Shown: positions 1-12,500, counted from the first letter of the stretch. The stretch: DNA of 64,000 bases from Craspedostauros australis (GCA_026770025.1 JAMXDE010000006.1:1736001-1800000); one strand, 5' to 3'. The notes: a model not told the origin generated them from the letters alone. Numbers and translations are program-made.

Positions 1-923
1 TGATGGTGAGAGTAATCAGGTACGTGTTGCCCATGGCAAGTACTGGGTGCCTCAATGTGCGGCCCTGACCCTCCACGGTGGGTTCCGCGGTCGGGTGCCT
101 GGTGTCCGTATCCAGTTGGTCTTGGAGGGTACCCTGGTTGGAGGTTTCCAATAGGTGCGAAGGCATCTAGTGCTGTTCGGTTGTCTCCACTTCCATTTGG
201 CACGTATCCCATGTGAACAGGGGCTCCAATAGGCGGGAATCCTTCTGGGTGGGGTTGCACATACGCCGTATGTGGTTGGCCATATGCGTGAGGAGGCCCC
301 ATGTTATGTGGGTATCCATGGTATCCTTCGTTGTCGTAACCGTGCATGCTGTAGGATATGGGAAATTGGCGGTGTGTTGGTACCGTTCCATGGTTCATGC
401 CTGCGTTCGCAGTTGGGTTTTGGTTCGCCGGTTCGCGTCCGCCGTTGCCATGGTTGCTGGCCATCCCATGGGGTGGCAGGTAGCCCATGGTACCATGATG
501 GTTCCATGAGTTCTGGTTGTCCGTGGGGTGGTTCCCACTGTTCTCTGAGTGGGTCACTCGGGGTCCGGCAGGATCTCCTGGGTCCCTGGTGGTTGTCTTG
601 GAGGCGAAGGTTACCGCCTTGGTGTCGGGTGGCCCGCGATCGTTTTCGCCAATAGTTGCAAGGTTCACGTTGGGGAACAGTCTGCTCCTTCCGTCGGGTC
701 CACGTGCGTCGGTTGGTCCAGCAGCTTTGTTGGTGATGGTGTACTGGTTGTGGTCGTCGTTGGGACCGGTGCTCGTGGCGTTTGGGTTGGGGCGCCGCTT
801 CATCAGCTCGGTGGGAGGATTTGGAGTATCACCATTGGTGCCTCCCTGATGGGGTGCGCGCACGGATGCGTGGTGCCCGCGGTGGGTGTCAGGATCTAAG
901 ACGTGTGGATCTGGTCCCCCTTT
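1..923 (-). CDS. Partial ORF, Pro/Gly/His/Asn-rich protein, interrupted by LTR A1
   Basis: Read on the minus strand, the frame whose codons end at 923 is open for about 307 codons, from the LTR boundary to the window edge, with no stop. The product is low-complexity, rich in Pro, Gly, His, Asn, Asp and Thr. Runs of Gly-Tyr-His-Gly-Tyr, Pro-Pro-His-Ala-Tyr and Pro-Pro-Ile-Gly-Ala-Pro lie at about 200-360. A Met codon occurs at 801-803, but the frame is open upstream of it to the LTR, so the true start is probably lost or displaced. I see no zinc knuckle, protease or RT motif, so it is not an obvious part of the neighbouring elements. It looks disordered; I do not recognise a family and assign no function. 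It could be a host exon disrupted by element A, or part of another repeat. There is no intron evidence within the window. Confidence 0.55.
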
Positions 924-1718
924 TGTTGGCAAGTTCCGCTCACGGTAACCTACGATCGTGGAAGATGGTGTTAGTTGATAGTCGTTCGTTTGCTATTTCA
1001 TTACTTGGCTACTCCGATCCTCTCGGTGTCCGTTCGTTCTCTTGCCCGATGCTCTCGGCGCTTCAATCTGTTTCGTAGATTCGGTCTCCGACTATGAGTC
1101 GGTACGCGAGATCCTCTCTCGCTCCTCTCTGTATTCTCTCTCTCTCTCTCTCTCAACATCGTGTGCTCGTGCTACACGATCCTCCGTGTTCGATGCGTAC
1201 TCCGCATTCGGCACTCCGTTCGTTCAGTACTGGTTCCTACTCCATGAGTACTTACCATTTGAAGTTCACCTTCAGTATCCATGATCTTCATGGGTCATCG
1301 TATCTTCGCCTCCTACTCTGACTTGGAGACAGATGTCGACGTGGTGACATGTTGACATCCTGTTGACGTCAGTAGGCGTCCTTCTGCTCTCCAGATGTCA
1401 CGTTCCATTGGTGATGCAGTAGTCTGTCAGATGATATCGTCATCTGAGGTTTAGTTGGGAAGTACCTCGAGATTCTCTTGGTACCATTGATGGATGGATG
1501 GATGATCTTCCAATTCTCTCAGAAATCGTTATTTGCAAATTTCCTCCAGAAATCTTGCCCCTTTTCATGTGTTCCATTTCCGTTGTAATTCTGACAAATT
1601 ACAACATACTATCGACATAAGTCTAGTTATACCGTCCAAGTGCGTAGGAGAGAATAGCGGGTGAACGATGCACATATACACGTACATCTCGACATATACT
1701 CACATGTACATCTCGACA
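924..1718 (-). repeat. 3' LTR of element A (LTR A1)
   Basis: This 795-bp LTR matches 16264-17054 (791 bp) and the solo copy at 36520-37318. It has TG/CA ends. The CT microsatellite near 1137-1156 differs in length between copies. In element orientation the first 20 bases or so recur about 24 bp further in (TGTCGAGATGTAC repeated), giving a doubled terminus. The polypurine tract adjoins it, but solo LTR E interrupts that junction. Confidence 0.85.
1137..1158. repeat. (TC)n microsatellite inside LTR A1
   Basis: A simple CT repeat lies inside the A-type LTR. The same site is shorter in the LTR at 16264-17054 and appears as (GA)n in the opposite orientation at about 37082-37107 and 49087-49105. 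It accounts for most of the length differences among A-type LTRs. Confidence 0.9.
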
Positions 1719-1722
1719 CCCT

Positions 1723-2478
1723 TGTTGGAAATCCGGGGTTAGGTAGTAGATTAATCTGTTATCAATCTGTACCAATTTAGAACTGTGAGAACAAACTCCT
1801 TGACTCTCCAATTCCAGTTCAGCAGCAAGTGTAATCTGTAGCAGTTCACCATGATCATGCACTTGTTCATGGTTTCTTTCATCTGCTTCATCAGCTTGCT
1901 CTCATGCTCTCTTCTGCAGGTTCATCATGCATCATCGTGGTGATTTGCATCTTCTACATTCGAGCAGCATCTCTCATAGACTCACAGGTACCTTCAGCAT
2001 GGGTCTCAGTCTGATCGATCCCACTTGACCTTCGGTTCCTCAGTATTCCACCTGCGCCATCATCACATACTCACCGGTCATGTTCAAATGCATGTCGCGT
2101 TGTCATTCGTGCTCTTGAGCGGATAGGAGCATCGCCTCCGTTTCGCTTTCTCAGAGAAGCGATCCCTTGTCCGTCGATGCGCGTCGACATGTCTGATACA
2201 TATCGACAGTTTCGCCCATAGTCTTGGCTCATGTGCGATTACATCCCTAGAGGTCGATCCATAGGTTCGCCCTCATTACAGCGGTGGTACATGGATAGGC
2301 TCCATGGTGGGACATGATTGATGTTGATGTCATTCATGAACAGAGGGTTGATGGGGGACAGGCTGCAAGGTGGTCCGAGTGTTACCAACAAAGTTGACCT
2401 CGTCGAGTTGTGAAGATATTATTGGGAGGTGCGGCAATCATGGGTATCTTGGTAAAAGCGTACCCCCGATTCCTGACA
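1723..2478 (-). repeat. Solo LTR E, B/J/G/H superfamily
   Basis: This 756-bp LTR starts TGTTGGAAATCCGGGG and ends CGATTCCTGACA, the same termini as the LTRs of B, J and G, but its middle differs. It is flanked by a 6-bp target duplication, CACCCT (1717-1722 and 2479-2484). No internal region is attached, so it is a solo LTR left by LTR-LTR recombination. It sits exactly at the boundary between the A 3' LTR and its polypurine tract. Confidence 0.88.
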
Positions 2479-2500
2479 CACCCTTCCTGTGTGCATTCGG

Positions 2501-5500
2501 TCATTCGAATGTTCTCGATGTGTCAAGGTACGACTTCTCGTGCTCACGTTGTAAGTCGGCCTTGATGTTCTTGGTGAATCCGTCGCTTGTGTTCTGCTCG
2601 GATTTGACGAAAATGATTTCAATGGTTTTGTTGATTACCATGTTCCTCACGTAGTGATGGCGCACGTCGATGTGCCGCGATCATTGGGATGTTGATGGGT
2701 TCTTGGCGATGAAGATCGCTCCGATGTTGTCCACACGGACTTTGATCGGTGTCTTCACTGGGACGCCCACACTTTCGAGTAGCTGTACGACGAAGAAGAT
2801 TTCCTTTGCCGCTTTGGAAAGGGCAACGTATTCTGCTTCGGATGAGCTGAGTGTGACGGCCCTCTGTGCCTTGGATCACCAAAGGATTGGTACCTTGCAC
2901 AGGTATAGGATGAACCCTCCTACACTGATTCTCGTGTTCTTGTCTCCTGCATATTCGCTATCGCAGAAGAGCTCCATGTCCCAGCCGTCGTTGTCTGGAC
3001 GCGCTGGATGGATCTTCAATCCATAGTCCTTTGTATCGATCACATACTTGATGATCCGATACATCTCCTTCATTGCGGCCTTGGTGGGCCCGATCAATAC
3101 CTTGGAGAGCTCCCTCACAGGGTTCGCGATATCTGGTCGTGAGTGCTTGATGAGGAAGAGTAGCATACCGACACCTCGGCGATATTTGGCATGTTCTTCC
3201 AGTCCGACCTTCTGCAGTCCGTTGTCTTTGGATGGTCGTACGATGATTTGACCTGGAGTTCCTGGTGTCCCATAGCGTTGCATCTTCTCAACCTTGGTTC
3301 CAAACTCTTCGATGAGGTGTTGGATGAGATGTGGTTGACGCAATGTTGCTTTAGTCTTGTCATGGTTCAGTTCGATGTTGCAGCTGAGGTAGTCTCCGAG
3401 TCCGCGCTCGATTGTCACCTTGAACTTGCTGCCTTGGATGTCCTTCAGGAATGTCTCCAGTGCCTTGGAGTCTCCGCAACAGAAGCAATCGTCCACGTAG
3501 ATGGCCACGATCATGCTTCCTTCCTTCGTCTTCCTGTAGAACAGGCACGGGTCTGCTGCGCTCTGTTCGAAGTTGATATTCTTGAGGGTCGATACCAACA
3601 TCTTGAACCATTGCCTGGCGCTCTGCACAAGTCCGTAGATTGGCTTGTGTAGGGTCAGGGCTTCGTCTGGTTGATGATCCATCCCGTTGGGACAGTTCAT
3701 GTAGATCTCCTCGTCGAGGTCTCCATGTAGGAATGCCGTTACGACATCGACGAGTGCGCAGTCCATCTTCTTGATCAACATGATCACCATCATGACCCGA
3801 TAGGTCACGTCATGGATGACGGGTGAGTAATGCTCTTGGAAGTCTACTCCTGAGACTTGTGAATAGCCACATGCAACGAGCCGCGCTCGATGTGTCCCGT
3901 CACGCTTCAGCTTGAAGACCCATTTGCATTTGCAGCATCTGCGGCCGCGTGGAATGGTATCTCGCTTGATCTTGCTGTACACCTTGCGTGTATCCATGGA
4001 GTCGAACTCCTTCTTGATGGCTGCTCGATATCCCTTCCGATGGATGGGATCTGGATGATTGAAGGCTCCGTCGAACGTTGTAGGTTCGATGTGCTTCTCT
4101 GGTTCCTTGTTCTCGTCCTGCATCGATAATCCGATATCGATCGCTGGTGTCTCGGTGATGATTGCGTTCATCCCGTACAATCCTGTTGTACTATGGTGAG
4201 TGATCTCGATCTCTCCTTCATCCATGATTTCTTCATCATCTGTAGTTTCGTTGTTGGAATCATCGATCATCTCGTCGCTGAGTTCGTCGCTCGCCTCATC
4301 GGATGATGGTTCGCTCTCATAGCCTTCTTCCTTTCGACCTCGTTCGTTGAAGTCTGCGAGCTCACGCAGAGCTCTGGGAATACTCTTCCCTGCAGTTGAC
4401 TTGGGATTAGTTTCTCCCTTCCTGCCTCGTGCTTCGTGACGTCGGATCCTCTCCTTTCTAGCTATGTCACGCTTGCTTGGTTTGCTCGGTGGAGGTCTGG
4501 ATAGTGTGTCATGTGTAGACCTCGCTGGTGTGTTCGGAGGAGTAACGCCTGTGTCATCATCGGCTTCGTCGCCGGATGGTAGGATCTCGTCATCCTCATG
4601 ATTGGATTCGCTCCGATCTTCCTCGTCGTTATGGATTAGTTGGGTTACTGCTCCATCGTCCTCATCATCTTCATCATCTCTGTCCGATAGGATGTAGTAC
4701 CTGTTGCTGTCAGCGAAAGATACTCTCTTCGCTTCCGATGTTTGACGCGTTGCAGTCCTTGGCGTTGCTCCCTTCCGTCCGATGGTTGTGAAGCCGTCTG
4801 CGTCCGTTGTTCCTATTTCGTTGGATATGTTCGGTGTTGGTGCCCAGCCACGGAACTGTCCGTATGATTGGTTGAGCCATTTGATGTCACGAGAGCAGAC
4901 CAATGATTTGGTCGATGGTCTGTACATGTTGTAGACCCCTGATGCATGTTGGTGTGCATATCCGATGAACACCATCTCTTCTCCTCTGTTCTTGAGTTTG
5001 GCGGTGATCCCGCCGTAGGTAGTCTTCACAACACCCACCTCTCCGAAAGTGCGGAGTGCATCCGCATATGGTGGATCGTTACCGAAGAATTGTCGATGTG
5101 GTGACTCCTTCTGGTTCTTCGCTACAGTGATATTGGCGATGGCGGTGGCAGTGCTAGCAGCTGCTGCCCACAGGCCATGCCTATACTCTTTGTCGAGTTG
5201 TGCTCCGTTGAGCATGGAGCGGATCTTGGTGTAGAGGTACGCGAACTTGCGTTCTACTCTGCCGTTTTGTTGCGGCGTGTTCGATGCCGTATATTCGAAT
5301 TTCATGTTGAGTCCTGCATCGATGAGAATATCCTGCGTGGATTTGTTCTCTCCGCTGTTGTCACCTTGGAAGATGATCTGTTGGTCACCAGTCTGTGATT
5401 TGATCGTTTGGATGAATCGTTTGATGTACCCTGGTTGGTCACTCTTGTTCTTGAGAAAGAAACTCCAGCAGTGATCCGTGCAGTCGTCCACGATCAGGGT

Positions 5501-5820
5501 CCAGTAGCGTTTATCTCCGAAGCTTATGTGTTTAGTGTAACTAATGTCAATGAAGAGCCGTTCGCCGCGGCGAGTTGCTCTCGGGATGGTTGCCTTCAGA
5601 ATGTTCTTCACTCTTGCGTTCGCGATCGCGCAGTCACGACATACCGGCATCTCGCCAATGATCTTCCATCCGTACTGAGCGGCCGTCCGCTTCATGGTCT
5701 CGAGTGGCGCGTGGCCGAGCATGCGATGCAGGTTCACTGCGCTGATCTCCTTGGATGGATTCTTGGTGATGGCTGTGCAAGTCTTGTCGTCGTCTGTTGG
5801 CATGATGGGATGCATCTGCA
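2501..5820 (-). pseudogene. Element A pol, 3' portion: pre-integrase, integrase, RT, RNase H
   Basis: This continues the protein from 13328 after removal of element B. In order it shows a pre-integrase HHCC segment (NLHRMLGHA ... CRDCAIA) and integrase with an Asp in FIDISY, Asp in GDNSGEN and Glu in QQNGRVERK. An acidic linker follows, then RT (CKCKWVFKLKRDG, FLHGDLDEEIYM, YVDD at about 3493-3504) and RNase H with a SSSEAEYV motif at about 2829-2850. Stops TGA at 2876-2878 and 2681-2683 fall where related elements have Arg, so both look like CGA to TGA changes. The frame resumes after each and ends at TGA 2501-2503. It acted in reverse transcription and integration in cytoplasmic particles and the nucleus; this copy cannot make a full polyprotein. 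Rough identity with A' (59883-62266) is high. Confidence 0.85.
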
Positions 5821-6501
5821 TGTTGGAAATCCGGGGTTAGTGTTAGTAAGAACTAATTGGTTGTTAGATCGTACTATTCAGAACTGTGAGTTCATTCTCT
5901 TCAGCTCCTTTGCCTTTCGTTTCTCATGTAGCATCTCCTGCAGCAGCATCGTGTTAGACTGTTGCGTTCATGCATCTCATCATCATGAATCAACGCTTGC
6001 ATGCATGAGATCTCATCCGTAGGCGTCCTTGTCATGCACATCGTCGTGCATATCCGTAGGCATTCTTGTCATGCGCCTCGTCGTGCATATCCTTATTCTA
6101 CATTCCCTGTGGTACGATTCCACAGTCTTGCGTTTCGCTCTTGATCTCCTGACACCGAACTTTACGATTGGTGTCATGATTGGTGTCATGGATGATGCCC
6201 TTTCTGAGTTGTTCTAGTCCCTGGCTGACACGTGCCATGATCTCCAGATGGGGTGATCATCAATGTGTCGGTCATCATCTTCCTTCACCTGATTTAGATA
6301 TCGTGGCCTTTTCTTGATTCACAGAGGACAGGCTTGTTTTCTTGGTAAGACTGAGGTCATTCCCGTGTGATTCGTGTCGTGGTTGGAATGGGTAATATTC
6401 AAAGGTGTGACGAATAATATCCAAAGGTGTGACAAATAATGTTGGGAGTTGCGGCAATCATGGGTATCTTTCCGACAGAGTCGTACCCTCGATTCCTGAC
6501 A
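5821..6501 (-). repeat. 3' LTR of element B
   Basis: The 681-bp LTR has TG/CA ends. It contains two 37-bp tandem units at 6015-6051 and 6052-6088 (starting ATCCGTAGG, ending CGTCGTGCAT) and a short repeated GGTGTCATGAT-type motif near 6170-6190. The last 80 bases include GGGAGTTGCGGCAATCATGG, a motif shared with the E, J, G and H LTRs. Confidence 0.92.
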
Positions 6502-6508
6502 CCCTTCC
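6502..6508 (-). promoter_or_regulatory. Polypurine tract of element B
   Basis: On the minus strand GGAAGGG lies directly against the TGTCAGG start of the 3' LTR. The same GGAAGGG-TGTCAGG junction is seen at 20021 (B'), 37518 (J), 20950 (C) and 57436 (G). It is the expected plus-strand primer site. Confidence 0.8.
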
Positions 6509-6576
6509 ATTGTCGCATCGACAACACATCACTCACACTCTCACATCTTTCATAATTTCGTGTCCTCTCCTCTCCG

Positions 6577-9500
6577 TCATTGATCCATTGTGGAGCGCAG
6601 TTGGATGTAGTGATCCCGGTGTTTTTCATAGGTCTCCTTTTTGGTATTCTTTGTAAAGCCATCTGCGATGTTGTCTTCAGAACGCACAAATTTGGTTCTG
6701 GCCTCTCCGTTTGTGATCAGTTCTCGAATGAAATGATGTCGGATGTCGATGTGCCGTGTCCTGGCGGATGTTGATGGGTTGGACGCGATGAAGATCGCTC
6801 CAACATTGTCAACCATCACGTCTGCCGGCTTGTGCATCCTCAGTCCGATGTCGTTCATCAATTGTGTTACGAAGCGAATTTCTTTTCCTGCCTCCGACAG
6901 GGCGACGTACTCTGCTTCCGTCGAGCTGAGTGTTACGCTCCGTTGTGCCTTTGATCTCCATATGATCGGCACTCCTTGTAGTAGGACGATGTGCCCTCCT
7001 ACGCTGATGCGATTGTCCTTGTCACCTGCGAACTCGCTGTCGGTGTATATCGCAATCTTCCATGCATCTTGGGTCAGTGGACTTGGTTTCATCTTCAGTC
7101 CGTACTCTCTCGTGTCCCACACAAACTTCATGACTCGAAGCATTTCCTTGTATGCTGCGGCTGTTGGTCCATCCAACACCTTGGTCAGTTCCCGCACTGC
7201 ATTGGCGATGTCGGGTCGAGAGTGTTTCACCAGGTATAGCAGCATACCTACTCCGCTTCGGTATCTGCTGTGTCGTTGCTTGTCCACTTTGGGTGCATCG
7301 CTTTGCCTTTGGATGCCTTGCCCTGGTGTCCCAGGCGTTCCGTATCGTTGCAGCTTCACCACATCGCTTCCGAACGTATCGATGATGTTCTTTAGGATGT
7401 GTGGTTGGTTCACCCAGCAGTTCGTCTTGTCGCGGTTGAAGATGATCTTGCAGCTCAGGTAGTCTTCGAGATCTTCCTCCACTTTGACACCGAATCGTTC
7501 TGCTCGAATATCCTTCACAAGCTTTTTCAGTTCCTGCTCCTCTCCGATGCAGAGGCAATCGTCCACATAGGTGCCGATCAGTAGCAGTCTCCCTTCCTGA
7601 TTCCGAATCAGTAGGCATGGGTCCACCTCGCTCTGTCTGAACCCTAGTTTGAATAGGATGTCGACGAGCTTCTTATTCCATTGTCTCGCGCTCTGAACAA
7701 GGCCGTAGATGGTTTTCTTGAGTAGCAGGCATTCCTCGGCTTCGTGCCTCATACCTTTTGGGCATTGCATGTAGATCTCTTCATCGAGGTCCCCATGCAG
7801 GAATGCTGTCTCAAAGTCGATGATGATGCTGTCCATGTGTAATATCATCTTCATCGTGAGCATGATTCGATATGTTGCATCATGTATCACTGGCGCGTGG
7901 TGTGCTGAGAAGTCGACTCCTGCGATTTGCGAGTATCCGCATGCCACGAGTCTGGCGCGGAACACCCCATTTCTCTTTTCCTTGAAGACCCATTTGGTCT
8001 TCACACACCGCCGATCCTTCGGCATCTGGTCCTTCTTGATCTTCTCCCATACTTTCCTTCTGGCCATATCATAGAACTCTTTGTTGATAGCTTCGCGCCA
8101 TTTCTTTCTTTTGTTGGGATCCGCATGGTCCCAGCAGTCTTCGAATGTGGTGGGGTCCAGCAGCATGGCGACATTCGCATGTTCTGCCCCTTCATTTCGT
8201 TCGTCCTTCAATGCCTGGTCCGCAGCGATGATGTCATCTAGTCTCATCATTCCATGAGGTGTGTCTATCATCGTACCTGCGATATCTCTGTTGAATATTG
8301 ACCCGTCTGTGTGGAAGTCGGGTCCTCCTGTTTCCGGTGGATTTGTGATGGTCTCTTCGGGCGTCACATATCCCTCGCTGTCATTAGGTTCTGACTCATC
8401 ACTTGATCCGAGATCTCGCTCCTCCTCTGGGATTGGGTCGTTGTTATACCCGGCGAGAGCGCTCAGCATCCTTGGTATGCGTGTTACAGGTTCTGCGACA
8501 GGGGTGTCTTTGGGCTCACTCTCGGCCGCTTCGTCTACTTTCCCCTCGTCGTCCCTTCCGAATTCATCGTCGTTGTCTTCGTTCGATTCATTTTCCCCTT
8601 GGGCAGGGAGCAAGCCATCTTGCCCTCGCGCAGCGTCTTCAGTATCTTCTATTTCTTCGGCTCTGCTGCTGCGATCCGCGTCGTCGGCCTCCATGCTCTT
8701 GATGGTCTCCGATCGTCGTTCCCAAGTTGTTCTCGTAGCTCGGGTGTTCATACCCGACGTAGAGTCGTCATCTTCCAGATCTATCAGCACAGATCTGTTG
8801 GCATTCTCGATACCTCTGAATTGCCCGTATGACTGATTCATCCATGTCACGTCTCTCGTGATTAGGATCTTGGTTGTTGCGAGATTCAGCATTCGATATA
8901 CTCCTTTCGCGTGCGATTGGCCGTAGCCGACGAACATGGCTGGTCTGGATCTATCGTCCAGCTTAGCCTTTATCGTACGACCGCCGATGTATACCATGCC
9001 TATTTCTCCGAATTTTCGTAGTCCATCCACGAATGTTGGGATGCGGTTGTTGAAGAGAACACATGCTGGTTCTCTTGTCTTTGTCTCGATAATATTTTCA
9101 AGCTGAGTCGCGGTTCGGGCTGCCTCCGCCCACAATTTTCCACGCACTGTTTTCGGTAGGTGCGTTTGGTTGAGCATGGAGCGGACTTTCCCGTACAATG
9201 TTGCGAATTTTCTTTCCACGCGACCGTTCTGTTGGGGAGTGGAAGCGGCGGTGTATTCAAACGTTGGGCCGAATCCTGCGCTGAGAAGCTGTTTTTCCGC
9301 GGCATAATTCTCTCCCGCGTTGTCACATCTGATATTTTTCACATGTGCCTGTTGGTTGGAGTGAAGCCATCGGAGGAGCGTGATCAGCTTCTCTCCGACT
9401 TCACTTTTCTCTTTCAAAAAATAACTCCAGCAGTAATCACTGTAATCATCGATGACAAGGAGCCAAAATTTTCCTTGTCCGTAGCTGTGCGTTTGAACAC

Positions 9501-12500
9501 TCGATGTGTCAATGAACAACCGCTCACCAATTTCCTTTGCTCGGCGCTGCAGGCGTTTTGTCATTGACTTCTGCTTTTGTTTTCCAATTGCGCAGTCAAT
9601 GCATGCATGCAACTTGCCTGTGACATTCCAACCGTATCGTCCCGCTGTGCGAGAGATCGTGTAAGTGTCAACATGGCCTAACATTTTATGAATTTGGTTG
9701 ATGTCCACCGCGGACCCGGTGGACACGCCGACATTGGCTTGGTCTTCGTGGGGAGGGGCGCTGATCATGTTCACTCCACTCACGAAACCGCTGTGGGTTG
9801 CCATGAGTCTGTCGAACGTAATGCGTTGCCCGCGCTTCTCCAAGCTCATCACGACACCTTGGTTGCTGATGTCGAAGCCGTTCTCGAGAGCTTTGTTGAT
9901 GCTCAAGAGGTTCACCCACAGGTTGGGCACGAACTTCACTTGCTTGAGCACGATGGTAGCTTGGTTCCCGTTCTTCTGCATCACGACCATGCGTTTGTCG
10001 CCGACCTTTGTTGCCTTGAGGTATCGGCCGCTGCCGATCTTGATGGAGTGGTTGGCCACTCGTACGTTAATCATTCCCTCTTCGCTGTTGGTGAGGTGGC
10101 ATGAGGCACCGGAGTCACCCAGCCATGTGTTTGCCTCGTGGTGGTCGGGGGCGATGGTATGGCGGAGTGCGCTTGCATCGCCGAGGTCACCGATCACCAT
10201 GGCCATGTCTGGTTGAGCGTCTTGGTGGTCACCGATCACCATGGCCATGTCTGGTTGAGCTTCGGCGGCTCGGTAGATGGGGAGCTGGTTGAACTCCTCT
10301 GGGTCTCGGACTCCTTGGTTTCCTGGATGATGCATCCACATCAGCATCTCTGCGGCATGCTGGACCAGGCTGTCGATGAGCCCTCTGTGGATGGGTGGCA
10401 GGTTGAGCTCCTCAAGCCTTGCGTTAATGTGTTGCACGGCTTGCACCAGTTGCATTGGCGTGTACACGTCGATGCGGTGCATCATGTAGTAGAGCGTGCG
10501 AGGGTTCAGGCTTTCTCCTCCTCCTTCGGCGTACGCGTGCGCCGCGTCGCAGCACAGTAGGGCGAGCTCAGAGCGTACTTCATCAGCAACCATCATGTTG
10601 CTGAGAGAGTATCTCATTGCGACATGCAGAGGTCCTGCAGTCCAGAGCTTCTGGCGGCGCGTCATGATGTCTTGGATCGTTGTTGGCGCCGCCCTTGCAG
10701 GGGGGTTTGCCAGTTGAATGAGGAACGGCGAGTTACGGCAGGTCTTGCACATGGCGTAGAGAGGGCCGCGCTGAAAGCACAGCGGGCACCATCCTGCGGT
10801 GCTTCCTCCGTTGCGGGACGACTCTTCGATCATTCGATCGACCAGAGTCCTTGGTTCGGTTCGAGAGTAGATGGTGGAGGTGACGCGATGGTCGACTCCA
10901 GGCATCGCCACTTCATTCTCCATGATGTCCCCGACGTTGAGGGGTTCATCCTCGTAGACGATCCCGTCGAAGAGGTTGTCTTCGTCGGTGTAATCGTCTT
11001 CGTCGCTTGATGGGAAGTGCTCGCGGTTGATGGTCTCAACTGCAGCTACTGGGGGTCCGTAGTATCCGTACACACTCGGGGTGTGGGCCTCTCGTTCCTC
11101 TTCGGAGTACTCGACCTCTTCTTCGAGGTCGAGTCCGGTCATGTCTTCGTCGGTAGTTGCGAGGGCCATGTCGTCGATGAACGACTCGTAGTGCGCCATG
11201 TCGGTGGTGTTGATTGTTTGGTTTTTCTTGATGTTCGTGATTTCGTCGATTGTCACGATTCTTGGGTTGGTCACATTTTTGACCTCAACGGGGTCGGTTT
11301 CGAGCTCGTCGATGGGGAAACACACCAATTCTTCGTTGTTGGCCGACTTGTCTTCGTCGGGCAGCCACATGGATTCATCGGTCATCACGAGATCGATATC
11401 GTCTTCTTCGTCGCTGGCGAGCATCCACATGGGCTCGTCTACCACGACGAACGCGGCGTCGTCTGCCGCGGCGTCTTCGGGTAACCACATCGGTTCCTCG
11501 ACCATCACGAGGGCGACGTCGTCTGTTCCGTCCATACCGTCGGTGGCCACGTTGGCGGCGTCGGCTGCTCTCATCGCTGCCTTCAACTTGAAGCACTCGA
11601 GGATCTTGTGTCCCTTCTTACCGCAGTACTTGCAGTTTCCGTTGAACTTGGTCTTGTCCTCAGTATCACTTCTCTTGTTCTTCTTCGTGGGCTTGCCACC
11701 TTTGTTCTTAGGCGCAGAGCGGCAGTCAGCCTTCTTGTGCCCGTAGGCGCCGCAGTTGCGGCAGTGGCCCTTGAAGCCACCAGTGGCGGCGAGAGCCATT
11801 TCTTCCTTGTTATTGTTCTCGCGCTTACTACCTCCTTGCTTGATGTGACGTGCGTCGTAGGTTGCACTCACAGCTTCGCGGATGTCTTCGATAGTCATCT
11901 GCTTTTCGATGTTCTCGAACTTGAGCTCGATGAGCTTCACATCCATTTCGTAGTCCCTCCCGAGAGCGTTGAGCACGAGCATGTGGTACAGCTCCATGTC
12001 CATGTTAACTCCCGCGTGCTTGAGGCGGTTACGGATCACCTCCATTTCGGTGAGGAAGGTATCCGGGTGTTCGCCTTTCTTCAATCGCATCCCGTTGAGT
12101 TGAGCCAACAACTTTGCCTTCATTGGCGCAGTACGTTGCTCGTAGATGCGCTCGAGAGCCTTCCACGCCTTACGAGGGTCTCCTCCCTCGTAGATGTTGC
12201 TCTCGCATCCCAACACAGCCATGAAGGCGACATCGCCTTCGGTAGTTTCATGGTTGATTGCCATGGTCAGTTCTTCAAACGCGTACTTGGCCAGAGCCAA
12301 CTTGTACTCCGCCTTCTCGTCGGGAGACATGGCAGATAACTTCGAGGCCTTAAGCTTCTTCTCTTCGCTTCCCACGATGGAGGCGAGAGGAGAGGGGTCA
12401 AAGGCTTCGGTCTTCACAACCACTTCATCCAAGTCCTTGAGATACAAGTCTCCATAACCCTTGCGGTTGGCGCGGGCGAGGAACTTCGCACTCCAAGCTT

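Noticed and set aside
1042..1321. Short plus-strand ORFs in A-type LTRs (also near 16346-16657 and 36991-37236)
   Set aside because: Ser/Leu-rich translations of the CT microsatellite inside the LTR; no independent support.
5408..6022. 204-codon plus-strand ORF
   Set aside because: It runs antisense to A integrase and then into LTR B across an insertion boundary, so it is not a gene.
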